NCBI GenBank assembly: GCA_030429665.1
Contig: JAUIEZ010000027.1
Coordinates: forward strand, 1 to 43,701
Direction of reading: 5' to 3'
DNA from: Gammaproteobacteria bacterium
GTDB taxonomy: Bacteria > Pseudomonadota > Gammaproteobacteria > Arenicellales > CAJQKF01
DNA length: 43,701 bases
Both the position numbers and the translations under genes were made by a program. Positions 1 to 9,098 of the stretch are shown piece by piece; position 1 is the first letter of the stretch; every line of letters starts with the position of its first letter. The notes beneath the pieces are model-generated. The model saw nothing but the letters and a program-made list of their open reading frames with translations, did no database searches and had not been told where the DNA came from.

Positions 1-2
1 CC

Positions 3-572
3 CGCTATCTGGCGCGGGCGGAATCGAGGACGATCGGCTTCATCGGGTGCGGCGCCCAGGCGAGAAGCCACCTCGATGCCTTTCGCCAGATGTTCGGCAT
101 CACCGCCGTGCGCGCAATGGGGCGGGGCACCGCCAACCGCGACCGGTTCCTGGCCGATGCCGAGGCGACGGGCTTGTCGGTCACGGCCTGCGACGACGCC
201 CGAAGCGTGGTGAAAGGCGCTGACATCGTGGTCACCTCGGTGACGCTCTCCTACGATACCGAACCTTTCATCGACGCCGCCTGGCTCGAGCCCGGCGTAT
301 TTGCCGCCGTGACCGACCTCGGCATCCCGTGGATCGACGAAAGCATGAACGCCTTCGACCGGATCGTCATCGACGACCTGCAACAGGAGGAAAAGATGGA
401 AAAGCCGCTGGTCGCGCGCGAACTGATCGACGGCGACATCACCGCGCTGGTCGACGGCGGACTCGCGGGTCGCGCGGACGACGAGCAGCGCACCGCCTTC
501 GTATTTCGCGGCCTGGCGCTCGGCGACCTCGCGCTGGCGGCGCTGGCCTGGCAGCGATACAGCGGATCGTAA
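3..572 (+). CDS. Ornithine cyclodeaminase / mu-crystallin family protein (5' truncated by window edge)
   Basis: The frame is open from the window edge, so the N-terminus lies outside; 189 residues are visible. Near the start is a Rossmann dinucleotide-binding signature, GFIGCGAQARSHLDAF, typical of the NAD(P)-dependent ornithine cyclodeaminase/mu-crystallin family. A second fold signature follows in the ADIVVTSVT segment (usually ADIVVTAT). Family members include ornithine cyclodeaminase, alanine dehydrogenase and N-alkyl amino acid dehydrogenases. The substrate cannot be assigned because the substrate-binding N-terminal half is missing. The stop TAA at 570-572 faces the stop of the DMT transporter gene 16 bases away, so the two genes are convergent. 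Confidence 0.85.
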   Translation, partial: RYLARAESRTIGFIGCGAQARSHLDAFRQMFGITAVRAMGRGTANRDRFLADAEATGLSVTACDDARSVVKGADIVVTSVTLSYDTEPFIDAAWLEPGVFAAVTDLGIPWIDESMNAFDRIVIDDLQQEEKMEKPLVARELIDGDITALVDGGLAGRADDEQRTAFVFRGLALGDLALAALAWQRYSGS

Positions 573-588
573 CGGCAGCGAACCGGGG

Positions 589-1476
589 TCAGCGCGGCCC
601 GCGTGCGAAGCGCTGCTGCAGCACGATACCGCCGACGATCAGCACCAGGCCCGCCCACGTGGACCCGCGTATCGATTCGCCGACCACGGCGGCGACCACC
701 ACCAGCGAGAGAAACGGCGTCAGGTAGATGAGGTTGCCCACCTCGGCGGTGGTGCGCGAGAGACGCAGCGCCTTGAGCCAGAACACGAACGGCGCGCCCA
801 TTTCCATCAGTCCGATATAGACGCTGCCTGCCACGGCATGAAGGCTCGGCGCCTCGAGCCGTCCCGTGACCAGGCAGTAGACCAGCACGTAGAGCGCGCC
901 GAAGGCGAAATTGACCAGCAACCGGTTCACGGCATTTCGCCCGTCGTGGCTGCTGTACAACCAGTAGAGCGACCACACGATGGTGCTGGACAACGCCAGG
1001 ACCACGCCGAGCGGATCGCTGAGGGTAAATGACAGCGGATTGCCGTGAGTGGCGATGAGCACCACGCCGGAGAAGCTCACCAGCAGCGCCGCCCACGACC
1101 AGGCGCGTATCTTCTGGCGGAACAACAGCGCGGACATGAGCACGAGGACCAGCGGCCAGGTGAAGTTGAGCGGCTGCGCCTCTTGCGCGGGAAGCAACTC
1201 GTAGGCGCGGAACAGCACCACGTAGTAGGCGAACGGGTTGAGCGCGCCGAGCGTCGCCGAACGTAGCACGTCGGCGCGGTTCCACGTCGCGATTTCCGGC
1301 AAGGTGCCGCCCAGCCAGGCGAACCCGAACAGAATCGCCAGCGCCGAGACGGCGCTGAACGCGACCAGGGAATCGCTGCCGACGTGACGCAGGCTCAGCT
1401 TGAAGGCGGCTGCCGCGGTGGCCCAGCAGGCAACGGCCAGCAGGGCAAACAGGTAGGCTTTGTGTTGATCAGTCAA
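589..1476 (-). CDS. DMT superfamily (EamA) transporter
   Basis: A 295-residue, very hydrophobic protein with about ten predicted transmembrane helices arranged as two EamA repeats, the standard drug/metabolite transporter architecture and length. It probably exports an amino acid or other small metabolite across the inner membrane; the substrate cannot be read from sequence. The likely start is a TTG at 1476: an in-frame TAG lies a few codons upstream, no ATG occurs near the N-terminus, and the first helix begins within ten residues. It follows the radical SAM gene on the same strand after about 115 bases and is convergent with the cyclodeaminase gene, so it may be the last gene of that transcript. 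Confidence 0.85.
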   Translation of the reverse strand: MTDQHKAYLFALLAVACWATAAAAFKLSLRHVGSDSLVAFSAVSALAILFGFAWLGGTLPEIATWNRADVLRSATLGALNPFAYYVVLFRAYELLPAQEAQPLNFTWPLVLVLMSALLFRQKIRAWSWAALLVSFSGVVLIATHGNPLSFTLSDPLGVVLALSSTIVWSLYWLYSSHDGRNAVNRLLVNFAFGALYVLVYCLVTGRLEAPSLHAVAGSVYIGLMEMGAPFVFWLKALRLSRTTAEVGNLIYLTPFLSLVVVAAVVGESIRGSTWAGLVLIVGGIVLQQRFARGPR

Positions 1477-1592
1477 GCGGGCCGCCCCCGAATGCGGGAG
1501 GTCGGCATTCTAACAACTACAGGCGCCGGTGCGCCGTGCCGCTTGACGACCGTTTCGGGCTGTCTTTTCCGCGCAGCGATCGATTCGGCCGG

Positions 1593-2675
1593 TCAGGCGC
1601 TTGCCAGGTGTACCGGCATGCGCTTGCGGCCCCAGTCGCCCGGTCGCGACGCGAAGCGGCCGGCGCAGGGTTCGCCGCAGCGCGCGCAGCGGCCGCCGGC
1701 GCCCAGGTTCCACTCGCCAAGCTGGTACCAGTCGCGCTCGATCAGCCGGGTGCCGCAGCCGTGACAGTACGTGCTGCCACCGGCCTCGTCGTGCACGTTT
1801 CCGGTATAGGCATAGCGGATGCCGTGATCGATGGCGATGCGTCGCGCACGATTCAATGTGGTCGCCGGCGTGCGTTCGATGTCGCGCATCTTGAAGTCGG
1901 GGTGGAAGGCGGTGAAGTGTATCGGCACGTCGGTACCGAGTTCGTCCGCCACCCAGCGGCACAGGTTTTCGATCTCCTCGTTGCTGTCGTTCTGCCCCGG
2001 CACGAGCAGCGTGGTGAGTTCGAGCCAGGTATCGGTTTCGTGGCGAACGTACAGCAGCGTGTCGAGGACCTCGGCAAGTCCGGCGCCGCAAATCTTTCGG
2101 TAGAACGACTCGGTGAAAGCCTTCAGGTCCACGTTGGCGGCGTCCATGTGGGCGAAAAACTCGCGGCGCGGCTCGGCGCAGATGTAGCCCGCCGTGACCG
2201 CGACCGAGCGCACGTCCGCCTCTCGCGCGGCGGCGGCGATGTCGATGGCGTACTCGTGAAAGATAACGGGGTCGTTATAGGTGAACGCAATGCTGCGGCA
2301 GCCGAGTCGTTTCGCGGCGTCCACCAGCATGCGCGGCGTCGCCGCCGCGCCAAGCGTGTCCATCTCGCGCGACTTGCTGATGTCCCAGTTCTGGCAGAAC
2401 TTGCAGGCCAGGTTGCAGCCGGCGGTGCCGAACGACAACACCGGCGTTCCGGGATAGAAATGATTCAGCGGCTTTTTTTCGATCGGGTCGACGCAAAAGC
2501 CGCTGGAGCGGCCCCACGTGGTGAGCACGAGCGCGTCGTCCTCGCGCATGCGGACGAAGCAAAGACCGCGCTGGCCCTCGCGCAGCCGGCAGTAGCGCGG
2601 GCACAGGTCGCACTGGATGCGGCCGTCATCGAGGCGGTGCCAGTACTTCGTCGCAACATGTTCGCTTTGCACCAT
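1593..2675 (-). CDS. amrS: AmmeMemoRadiSam system radical SAM enzyme
   Basis: A 360-residue radical SAM protein related to pyruvate formate-lyase activating enzymes. The [4Fe-4S]/SAM cluster motif CNLACKFC supplies C87, C91 and C94. An N-terminal cysteine group (C22, C25, C29, C39) and a C-terminal CHGC...CARC rubredoxin-like pair are both typical of this subfamily. In many genomes the family co-occurs with Memo and AMMECR1 proteins; its reaction is not settled. Here the Memo-AMMECR1 fusion is divergently adjacent, so all three partners are present. I chose ATG 2675; a GTG four codons upstream (2687) is an alternative. A plausible minus-strand promoter lies at 2737-2765. Confidence 0.92.
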   Translation of the reverse strand: MVQSEHVATKYWHRLDDGRIQCDLCPRYCRLREGQRGLCFVRMREDDALVLTTWGRSSGFCVDPIEKKPLNHFYPGTPVLSFGTAGCNLACKFCQNWDISKSREMDTLGAAATPRMLVDAAKRLGCRSIAFTYNDPVIFHEYAIDIAAAAREADVRSVAVTAGYICAEPRREFFAHMDAANVDLKAFTESFYRKICGAGLAEVLDTLLYVRHETDTWLELTTLLVPGQNDSNEEIENLCRWVADELGTDVPIHFTAFHPDFKMRDIERTPATTLNRARRIAIDHGIRYAYTGNVHDEAGGSTYCHGCGTRLIERDWYQLGEWNLGAGGRCARCGEPCAGRFASRPGDWGRKRMPVHLASA

Positions 2676-2736
2676 GACAACAACCACTCGGCAAGGTCAA
2701 CGCGGCGCCGGCGCGGGGTCGGCGAGAATTACCGTT

Positions 2737-2765
2737 AATATGGTGTTGTTTTTTTGCCCGATCAA
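2737..2765 (-). promoter_or_regulatory. Candidate sigma-70 promoter for amrS
   Basis: Read on the minus strand: TTGATC (2765-2760), a 17-base spacer and CATATT (2742-2737). Each box matches consensus at four of six positions. It lies in an AT-richer island about 60 bases before the amrS start, where a promoter is needed. It is a pattern match only. Confidence 0.35.
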
Positions 2766-2801
2766 TCCCATCTTTCACGAAATCGACGGTGAAGCGGTAC
2801 A

Positions 2802-2830
2802 TTGTCGCAATGCGGCTCCCGACCTACACT
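2802..2830 (+). promoter_or_regulatory. Candidate sigma-70 promoter for the Memo-AMMECR1 gene
   Basis: TTGTCG (2802-2807), a 17-base spacer and TACACT (2825-2830), about 38 bases before the start codon. Four of six positions match in each box. It is divergent from and does not overlap the amrS promoter candidate. Weak evidence from sequence pattern only. Confidence 0.28.
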
Positions 2831-2868
2831 TCGATTGCGACCGACAATACTGACCAGATAGGTGCGTG

Positions 2869-4242
2869 ATGTCCCTGGCCACACCCGGCGCGCAAAGACG
2901 TCCCCCTGCCGTTTCCGGGCTGTTCTACCGCGACGATGCCGACGCGCTTCGGCGCGAGGTAAGGGCGTACGTCGACGGCGGCAGCCGTTGCAGCCTGGTT
3001 CCGAGAGCGGTAATCGTGCCCCATGCCGGCTACGTCTACTCCGGCGCGGTGGCCGGCAGCGGCTACCGGGCCCTGGCCAACGTCGACCGCCCGATCCGGA
3101 GGGTCTACCTGCTGGGGCCGGCGCACCGCGTCTACACGCGCGGTGTCGCCTCGCCGTCGCACCGGGCATTCCAGACGCCTCTCGGCGACGTGCCCGTCGA
3201 CCAACCCGTCATTGCCGAGCTGGCGGCGCGCCACGATTTCATCGCCGTTTCCGACGCGAGCCACGAGCAAGAGCACAGCCTCGAGGTGCACTTGCCTTTC
3301 CTGCAAACCGTGCTCGAGGAATTCACCCTGGTGCCGCTGGTCGTCGGGGACATCGATCCCGTCCGGCTCGAGGCATTGATCGACGACATGCTCGACGACG
3401 AGGCGGGCCTCGTGGTGGTGAGCTCCGATCTCAGCCACTACCATTCCTACGAAGACGCGCGCGCCATCGACGCCCGGACTGTCGAACACATGGAGCGGCT
3501 CGAGTGGCGGGAGATGCGGCCGGAGCGCGCCTGCGGCTGCCTGCCCGTGTCCGCGCTGCTGCTTTGCGCGGCCGCTCGCGGCTACGCGGTCAGCGCCGTC
3601 GACGTGCGAAATTCCGGGGATACGGCGGGCCCGAAGGATCGCGTCGTAGGTTACGCCAGTCTCGTCGTCCATGATCGCGATGCGCGACTCGATCGGCCAA
3701 CGCGCCAACGCCTGTTGAAGGTGGCCCGGAACGCCATCGATCACGCCATCGACGAGCGGTCGTTCGCGGTGGATCGGGCGGGCTGGCCGTCGCATTGCCT
3801 GGCGCCGGCGGCGACGTTCGTGACGCTTTCCATCGACGGCCGCCTGCGTGGATGTGTCGGCAGCCTCGAGGCCGAGGAGCCGCTGGTCCACAACGTGGCC
3901 GGAAACGCGGTTCGCGCGGCGTTGTTCGACCCGCGTTTCACGCCGCTCTCGCGCCACGAGTTTGCGCAAACCGCCTTGTCGATCTCGGTGCTGACGCCCG
4001 CCACGCCGGTGCGCTTCGATTCGCAGGAAGACCTGTTGTCGCGAATCCGGCCAGGCGTGGACGGCCTGATACTCAGTTGCGGCGAACGCTGCGGCACCTT
4101 CCTGCCGAGCGTATGGGAATCGCTGCGTACGCCGGAGGCTTTCGTCGCCGGTCTCAAGCGCAAGGCATCCCTGCCCGAAGGGTACTGGTCCGACGAGATT
4201 CGCGTGCAGCGATTCACCACGGAGTACTTTGGCGACACTTGA
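2869..4242 (+). CDS. amrB/amrA: AmmeMemoRadiSam system proteins B and A fused (Memo - AMMECR1)
   Basis: A 457-residue two-domain protein. Residues about 10-275 form a Memo domain (extradiol-dioxygenase-like fold) with the hallmarks VPHAGYVYSGAVAGSGY, LLGPAHRV, the EQEHSLEVHLPFL histidine/glutamate segment and SSDLSHYH. Residues about 285-457 form an AMMECR1 domain with the invariant LRGCVGSLE core. Memo and AMMECR1 are conserved from bacteria to animals, but the joint bacterial function is unknown; the third partner, a radical SAM enzyme, is divergently encoded next door. ATG 2869 follows AGGT at about the right distance; GTG 2866 directly in front is also possible. The stop lies 122 bases before glnE. 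Confidence 0.93.
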   Translation: MSLATPGAQRRPPAVSGLFYRDDADALRREVRAYVDGGSRCSLVPRAVIVPHAGYVYSGAVAGSGYRALANVDRPIRRVYLLGPAHRVYTRGVASPSHRAFQTPLGDVPVDQPVIAELAARHDFIAVSDASHEQEHSLEVHLPFLQTVLEEFTLVPLVVGDIDPVRLEALIDDMLDDEAGLVVVSSDLSHYHSYEDARAIDARTVEHMERLEWREMRPERACGCLPVSALLLCAAARGYAVSAVDVRNSGDTAGPKDRVVGYASLVVHDRDARLDRPTRQRLLKVARNAIDHAIDERSFAVDRAGWPSHCLAPAATFVTLSIDGRLRGCVGSLEAEEPLVHNVAGNAVRAALFDPRFTPLSRHEFAQTALSISVLTPATPVRFDSQEDLLSRIRPGVDGLILSCGERCGTFLPSVWESLRTPEAFVAGLKRKASLPEGYWSDEIRVQRFTTEYFGDT

Positions 4243-4269
4243 CCGGCTCGGGGTCGGCCTTGTGCCATT

Positions 4270-4307
4270 CTCATTGCGTCAAATAAACTGCATCGATCCG
4301 CAATGAG
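4270..4307. repeat. 9-bp perfect inverted repeat between Memo-AMMECR1 gene and glnE
   Basis: CTCATTGCG (4270-4278) and CGCAATGAG (4299-4307) are exact reverse complements separated by 20 AT-richer bases. A possible glnE promoter, TTGTGC (4260-4265), 18-base spacer and TAAACT (4284-4289), overlaps the left arm. It could be an operator or an RNA hairpin; there is no U-tract after it, so a simple intrinsic terminator is unlikely. Confidence 0.45.
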
Positions 4308-4364
4308 CCCGTAGGGCCCCGATCTCCTGCCGGGGCATCCGGAGCGGTTCGCCAACGGCAAGCC

Positions 4365-7181
4365 ATGAAATTGACCGAAGTTTCGTCGAACGACCAATCA
4401 TTGATCGCCAATCTCTCGGTGCGCTTTGCCGGCCATCCGCTGGTGGAAGGGGCGGGACGGGCGTTGACGCTCAGCCGTTTCCTGGCGCGCAACCTGCAGA
4501 TTGACGACGAACTGGGCGAGTGGATCCTGTCGCACCCCGCGAGCCGCGCCTATGCGCCCGGATTGATCCCCGAGAGTATTGCCTCCGCGCTGTCGGCGGC
4601 CGACGACGGTGAGTCGCTTTATCGCGAACTGCGCCGCCAACGGCGCCGATGCATGTGCCTCGTGGCCTGGGCCGACCTCTCCGGCGCCTGGCGCCTTCGC
4701 GATACGTTGTCCGCGTTGTCGGAGTTGGCGGACAGGCTGATCGACGCCGCCCTGGAACGGGTCTACGCCGATCTCTGCGCCCGTCACGGCACGCCGATCG
4801 GTCGCGAGAGCGGCGAGCCGGTTCCCATGGTGGTGTTGGGCCTGGGCAAGCTCGGCGGCGGCGAGCTCAACTTCTCTTCCGACGTCGACCTGGTGTTCAG
4901 CTACCCGGAGCTGGGAGAGACCGACGGCGGGCGGTCGCTCTCGAACGAGGAGTTCTTCGTGCGCCTGGGTCGCAACCTGGTAAAGATGCTCGACGAGCCC
5001 TCGGCCGACGGTTTCGTGTTTCGTACCGACATGCGCCTTCGGCCCAATGGTGCCAGCGGTCCGCTGGCGCTGTCGTTCGGCGCCATGGAGCACTACTACC
5101 AGGCCCATGGCCGCGACTGGGAGCGGTACGCGCTGATCAAGGCGCGGGTGGTCGCGGGCGATGCCCGGCGCGGTGCCGAGCTACTCGCCACGTTGCGGCC
5201 CTTCGTCTATCGCAAGTACCTCGACTTCAGCGCATTCGAATCCATCCGCGACATGAAGACGCTGATCAACCGCGAGCTGGAGCGCAAGGGTCGGCGCAAC
5301 GACATCAAGCTGGGACCGGGCGGGATACGGGAAATCGAGTTCATCGTGCAAAGCCACCAGCTCATACGCGGCGGACGCGAGTCCGGCCTGCAGACGCCGA
5401 GTCTGCACCGCGCCATCGACGAACTCGTAAACCTTCGTGTCATCGAGACCGGCGAACGCGATCGGCTGCTGGATGCCTACGCGTTCCTGCGCAATACCGA
5501 GCACCGCCTGCAGATGGCCGACGACCTGCAGACGCAACGACTGCCGGACGACGACGGCGAGCGAGCGCGTCTCGCTGCCAGCCTGGGTTTTGACGACTAT
5601 GCCGCTTTCGAAACGGCGCTGGGTGCGCATCGGGCATTGGTGCAGGATTGCTTCGCGCGACTGTTCCAGACCGATTCACGGCCTGCCGGCGATGTGCCCG
5701 ATGGATTCACCGATGTCTGGTTCGCGACCCGCGGAGAGTCCCAGTGCCGCGCCTTTCTGGGCGAGCAGGGATTCGAGGACCCGGAGCGGGCGTTGAACCT
5801 GGTTCGCGGTATCCGGCAGGGTCGGGTGTACCAGGGATTTTCCCGCAATGGCCGAGAACGGTTGGATCGCATGATCCCGGCCGCGCTCAAGGAAATCGTT
5901 CAGGTGCGCTCGCCCGATCAAAGCCTGGCGCGTTTCATCAGCGTGATCGAGGGTATCGGCCATCGCTCGGCCTACTTCGCGCTGCTCGCGGAGAACCGGC
6001 TCGCGCTCAAGCAGCTCGTGCAACTCATCGGCACCAGCGCCTGGGTGGCCGGATGGATCGCCCGGCACCCGGTCATCCTCGACGAATTGCTCGACCCCAT
6101 CGCCAACATCGTTCTGGCGCCGCCGGCGAAAATCCATGCCGAGATCGAACGGCGCCTCGAACGCGTCGCCGGCGACATGGAGGCGCAGATGGACCTGCTC
6201 AGGGAGTACAAGAACGGCTACTTCCTGCGCGTCGCGGCGCTGGCCATTGCCGGCGCGCTGGAGCCCCTCGCGGTGCGTCGCGGCCTGTCGGACCTCGCCG
6301 ACGCGGTGCTCGCCTCCGTGGTGCCCGTGGCGCGCGCCTCGCTCACGGCGAAGGTACGTGAGCAGGTCGAGCCGGTGAGTGAGCGGCTCATGTTCGGCGT
6401 GGTCGGTTATGGCAAGCTCGGCGGCCGCGAATTGTCGTACCATTCCGACCTCGATCTCGTTTTCCTGTTCGATGTCGAACCGCCGGTCGACGCCGCCATG
6501 GAGCCGACGCTGGGCTACTACCACAGCCGTCTCGCCCAGCGCATCATGCACGTGCTCAACACCACCACGCGCGCCGGCGTCCTCTACGAGACCGACATCC
6601 GCCTGCGGCCGAGCGGGCGCTCGGGCACGATGGTCAGTTCCGTTCGCGCGTTCGACGAATACCAGCAACAACAGGCGTGGACCTGGGAGCACCAGGCGCT
6701 CGTGCGCTCGCGAATGATCACGGGGTCGGACGCCCTGGTCGAGCGATTCGAGGCGGTTCGTACCGCCGTGCTGTCCCGCGAGCGCGACGTGGACAAGCTG
6801 AAACACGACGTCGTCGACATGCGTCGGCGCATGACCGAGGCCAACAGCCGGAGCACGGCGAATCAATTCGATCTCAAGCTCGGCGAAGGCGGCATCGTCG
6901 ACGTGGAGTTTCTCGCCCAGTACCACGTGCTGGCCGGGGCCGCCCGTCACCCGTCGATTCTCGTGCCGCGCGGCACGGTCGAAATTCTCGAAGCGCTCGC
7001 CGAAGCCGGTCTCGTAACGCGCGAGGAGGCCGCCGGCCTGCAGTCGGCCTACCGCGAATACCTGGCGGTCGAACTCGAGTTGCGCCTGCAGGAGCAACCC
7101 GTGTTGATCGACCAGGCGCGGTGCACCGAGCATCGCGAATTCGTCATGTCCGTGTTCCGGGCTCACCTGGCGATGAAGTAG
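4365..7181 (+). CDS. glnE: Bifunctional glutamine synthetase adenylyltransferase / adenylyl-removing enzyme
   Basis: 938 residues, close to the E. coli enzyme. Two nucleotidyltransferase domains are visible. The N-terminal adenylyl-removing domain carries GLGKLGGGELNFSSDVDLVF at about residue 158. The C-terminal adenylyltransferase domain carries GYGKLGGRELSYHSDLDLVF at about residue 680. Each keeps the SDxDL metal-binding aspartates. A regulatory linker joins them. The enzyme attaches or removes AMP on glutamine synthetase in response to PII (GlnB) and glutamine, tuning ammonia assimilation; neither glnA nor glnB lies in this window. Start ATG 4365 has only a weak ribosome-binding sequence, but the N-terminal alignment region begins directly afterwards. 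metY follows after 139 bases. Confidence 0.97.
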   Translation: MKLTEVSSNDQSLIANLSVRFAGHPLVEGAGRALTLSRFLARNLQIDDELGEWILSHPASRAYAPGLIPESIASALSAADDGESLYRELRRQRRRCMCLVAWADLSGAWRLRDTLSALSELADRLIDAALERVYADLCARHGTPIGRESGEPVPMVVLGLGKLGGGELNFSSDVDLVFSYPELGETDGGRSLSNEEFFVRLGRNLVKMLDEPSADGFVFRTDMRLRPNGASGPLALSFGAMEHYYQAHGRDWERYALIKARVVAGDARRGAELLATLRPFVYRKYLDFSAFESIRDMKTLINRELERKGRRNDIKLGPGGIREIEFIVQSHQLIRGGRESGLQTPSLHRAIDELVNLRVIETGERDRLLDAYAFLRNTEHRLQMADDLQTQRLPDDDGERARLAASLGFDDYAAFETALGAHRALVQDCFARLFQTDSRPAGDVPDGFTDVWFATRGESQCRAFLGEQGFEDPERALNLVRGIRQGRVYQGFSRNGRERLDRMIPAALKEIVQVRSPDQSLARFISVIEGIGHRSAYFALLAENRLALKQLVQLIGTSAWVAGWIARHPVILDELLDPIANIVLAPPAKIHAEIERRLERVAGDMEAQMDLLREYKNGYFLRVAALAIAGALEPLAVRRGLSDLADAVLASVVPVARASLTAKVREQVEPVSERLMFGVVGYGKLGGRELSYHSDLDLVFLFDVEPPVDAAMEPTLGYYHSRLAQRIMHVLNTTTRAGVLYETDIRLRPSGRSGTMVSSVRAFDEYQQQQAWTWEHQALVRSRMITGSDALVERFEAVRTAVLSRERDVDKLKHDVVDMRRRMTEANSRSTANQFDLKLGEGGIVDVEFLAQYHVLAGAARHPSILVPRGTVEILEALAEAGLVTREEAAGLQSAYREYLAVELELRLQEQPVLIDQARCTEHREFVMSVFRAHLAMK

Positions 7182-7320
7182 TCCGTTGGCGCCGGCCACG
7201 GGCGAGGTGAATTGTGGCCGCGAGCCGCCGTGGGGTAACATCGGCCGTCCCCGAATCGGATCGCTGCCGGGCGCGTTGGTCCCGAGCCCGGTGCGATCAC
7301 CAACCACCGCAGGAACAATC

Positions 7321-8598
7321 ATGAAACCCGAATCCATCGCCATTCACGGCGGTTTCGCCGGCGACCCGGCCACCCATGCCGTCGCGGTACCGATTTACCA
7401 GACCACGTCCTATTACTTCGACGACACCCAGCACGGCGCGGACCTGTTCGACCTCAAGGTCCAGGGCAACATCTACACCCGGATCATGAACCCGACCAAC
7501 GCCGTGCTCGAGGAGCGCATGGCGATGCTCGAGGGCGGCATCGGATCGCTCGCGATGGCATCGGGCATGGCGGCGATTACCGCGACGGTGCAGACCCTGG
7601 CGGGGGCGGGCGACAATATCGTCAGCACCAGCCAGCTCTATGGCGGAACCTACAACCTGTTTGCCCACACGCTGCCGCAAATGGGCATCGAGTGCCGCAT
7701 GTTCGACGCCGACGACGTGGCGTCGCTGGAAGCGCTCATCGACGAGCGAACGCGGATGGTGTTCTGCGAGACGATCGGCAACCCGGCCGGCAACATCGTC
7801 GACGTCGAGGCGGTTGCGGCCATCGCCCATCGTCACGGCGTCCCGGTAGTGGTCGACAACACGGTGGCCACGCCCGTGCTGTGGCGCCCCATCGAGCACG
7901 GCGCGGACATCGTGGTGCACTCGCTGACCAAGTACATCGGTGGTCACGGCACGTCCATCGGCGGTGTCATCATCGACTCGGGTCGATTCCAGTGGAAAGA
8001 CAATCCGCGCTTTGCGCAATTTAACGAACCGGATCCTTCCTACCACGGTGTGGTGTACGTGGACGCGCTCGGTCCGGCAGCATTCATCGGCCGTGCGCGC
8101 GTGGTGCCGCTGCGCAACACCGGCGCCGCGCTTTCGCCGTTCAATGCCATGCTGGTGATGCAGGGGCTGGAGACGTTGTCGCTGCGCATGGAGCGGCACG
8201 TGGACAACGCCGGGAAGGTGGCCGAGTACCTCGATTCGCACGACGCGGTCACCTGGGTGCGCTACGCGGGGCTGCCCGACAGCCACTACCACGAGCTGGC
8301 CAGGAAATATACCGGTGGCCGTCCGTCGGCGATCCTCAGTTTCGGGATCAAGGGCGGTCGCGAGGCCGGCGCCCGGTTCATTGACGCGCTGCAGATGATC
8401 AAGCGCCTGGTCAACATCGGCGACGCCAAGAGCCTGGCGTGCCATCCCGCGACCACGACCCACCGCCAGCTCGGTGCCGACGAGCTGGCGCAGGCGGGCG
8501 TTTCCGACGACATGGTGAGATTGTCGATCGGCATCGAGCATGTCGATGACATCGTGGCCGACGTCGAGCAGGCGCTGGCGGCGGCGGTCAACGGGTGA
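7321..8598 (+). CDS. metY: O-acetylhomoserine sulfhydrylase (PLP-dependent)
   Basis: 425 residues of the Cys/Met-metabolism PLP family, in the O-acetylhomoserine aminocarboxypropyltransferase subgroup. The Schiff-base lysine is K204 in [10 protein letters not shown], and the YTRIMNPTN and SGMAA cofactor-binding segments are present. It would combine O-acetylhomoserine with sulfide to give homocysteine, feeding the cycle that includes metK and ahcY at the right end of the window. Start ATG 7321 was preferred over upstream in-frame codons because AGGA sits at 7311-7314 and because family homology begins there. I looked for a SAM riboswitch in 7182-7320 and saw none. The cupin gene starts 12 bases after the stop. 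Confidence 0.93.
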   Translation: MKPESIAIHGGFAGDPATHAVAVPIYQTTSYYFDDTQHGADLFDLKVQGNIYTRIMNPTNAVLEERMAMLEGGIGSLAMASGMAAITATVQTLAGAGDNIVSTSQLYGGTYNLFAHTLPQMGIECRMFDADDVASLEALIDERTRMVFCETIGNPAGNIVDVEAVAAIAHRHGVPVVVDNTVATPVLWRPIEHGADIVVHSLTKYIGGHGTSIGGVIIDSGRFQWKDNPRFAQFNEPDPSYHGVVYVDALGPAAFIGRARVVPLRNTGAALSPFNAMLVMQGLETLSLRMERHVDNAGKVAEYLDSHDAVTWVRYAGLPDSHYHELARKYTGGRPSAILSFGIKGGREAGARFIDALQMIKRLVNIGDAKSLACHPATTTHRQLGADELAQAGVSDDMVRLSIGIEHVDDIVADVEQALAAAVNG

Positions 8599-8610
8599 GA
8601 CGCCGCGTCC

Positions 8611-8967
8611 GTGGCGGGTGATCCGGTGGGCGGCGCGGCTGGAAACATCCTCGCCTGCCTGCCGCCCGATACGGGCGTGGAATGCTTCGAGGACCTGGCG
8701 AGCGGCGGATCGACGCGAATCGAGCGCATCGTTTCGCGCGGCCAGGTCACGCCGGACGGCGAGTGGTACGACCAGGCGTGGCGCGAATGGGTGATGATCG
8801 TTGCCGGCGCTGCCACGGTCCTCTACGAGGACGGCCGCGAGTACCAACTTCGCCGCGGCGACTACCTCGACATCCCCGCGCATACGCGACACCGCGTGAC
8901 CTGGACCGACCCGGACTCGGAAACCGTCTGGCTGGCCGTTCACTATGACATCGCGATGACCGCTTGA
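8611..8967 (+). CDS. Cupin domain protein
   Basis: A 118-residue single-domain cupin beginning at GTG 8611. The beta-barrel motifs are present in order: a WVMIVAGAATVLYEDG strand pair around residues 59-74, then GDYLDIPAHTRHRV around residues 83-96, whose histidines may bind metal. The substrate is unknown; small single-domain cupins range from isomerases to sugar or hormone binders. It lies only 12 bases after metY, so it is probably co-transcribed, but I infer no biochemical link. The next gene starts about 130 bases downstream. Confidence 0.75.
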   Translation: MAGDPVGGAAGNILACLPPDTGVECFEDLASGGSTRIERIVSRGQVTPDGEWYDQAWREWVMIVAGAATVLYEDGREYQLRRGDYLDIPAHTRHRVTWTDPDSETVWLAVHYDIAMTA

Positions 8968-9098
8968 GCGGTCGCGAGCCGGCCGGTCCGGCCGTGTTAC
9001 GGTTCTGTCATTCGCGTCCCGCCGCCGGCGGCACGAACTGCGTCGACCCGCGGAAGTGCTAACATGGATCGACCCAACGGCACGTGGAGGACATGGTC

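Noticed and set aside
7182-7320. Possible SAM riboswitch ahead of metY
   Set aside because: No SAM-I, SAM-II or SAM/SAH core sequence could be matched in this stretch.
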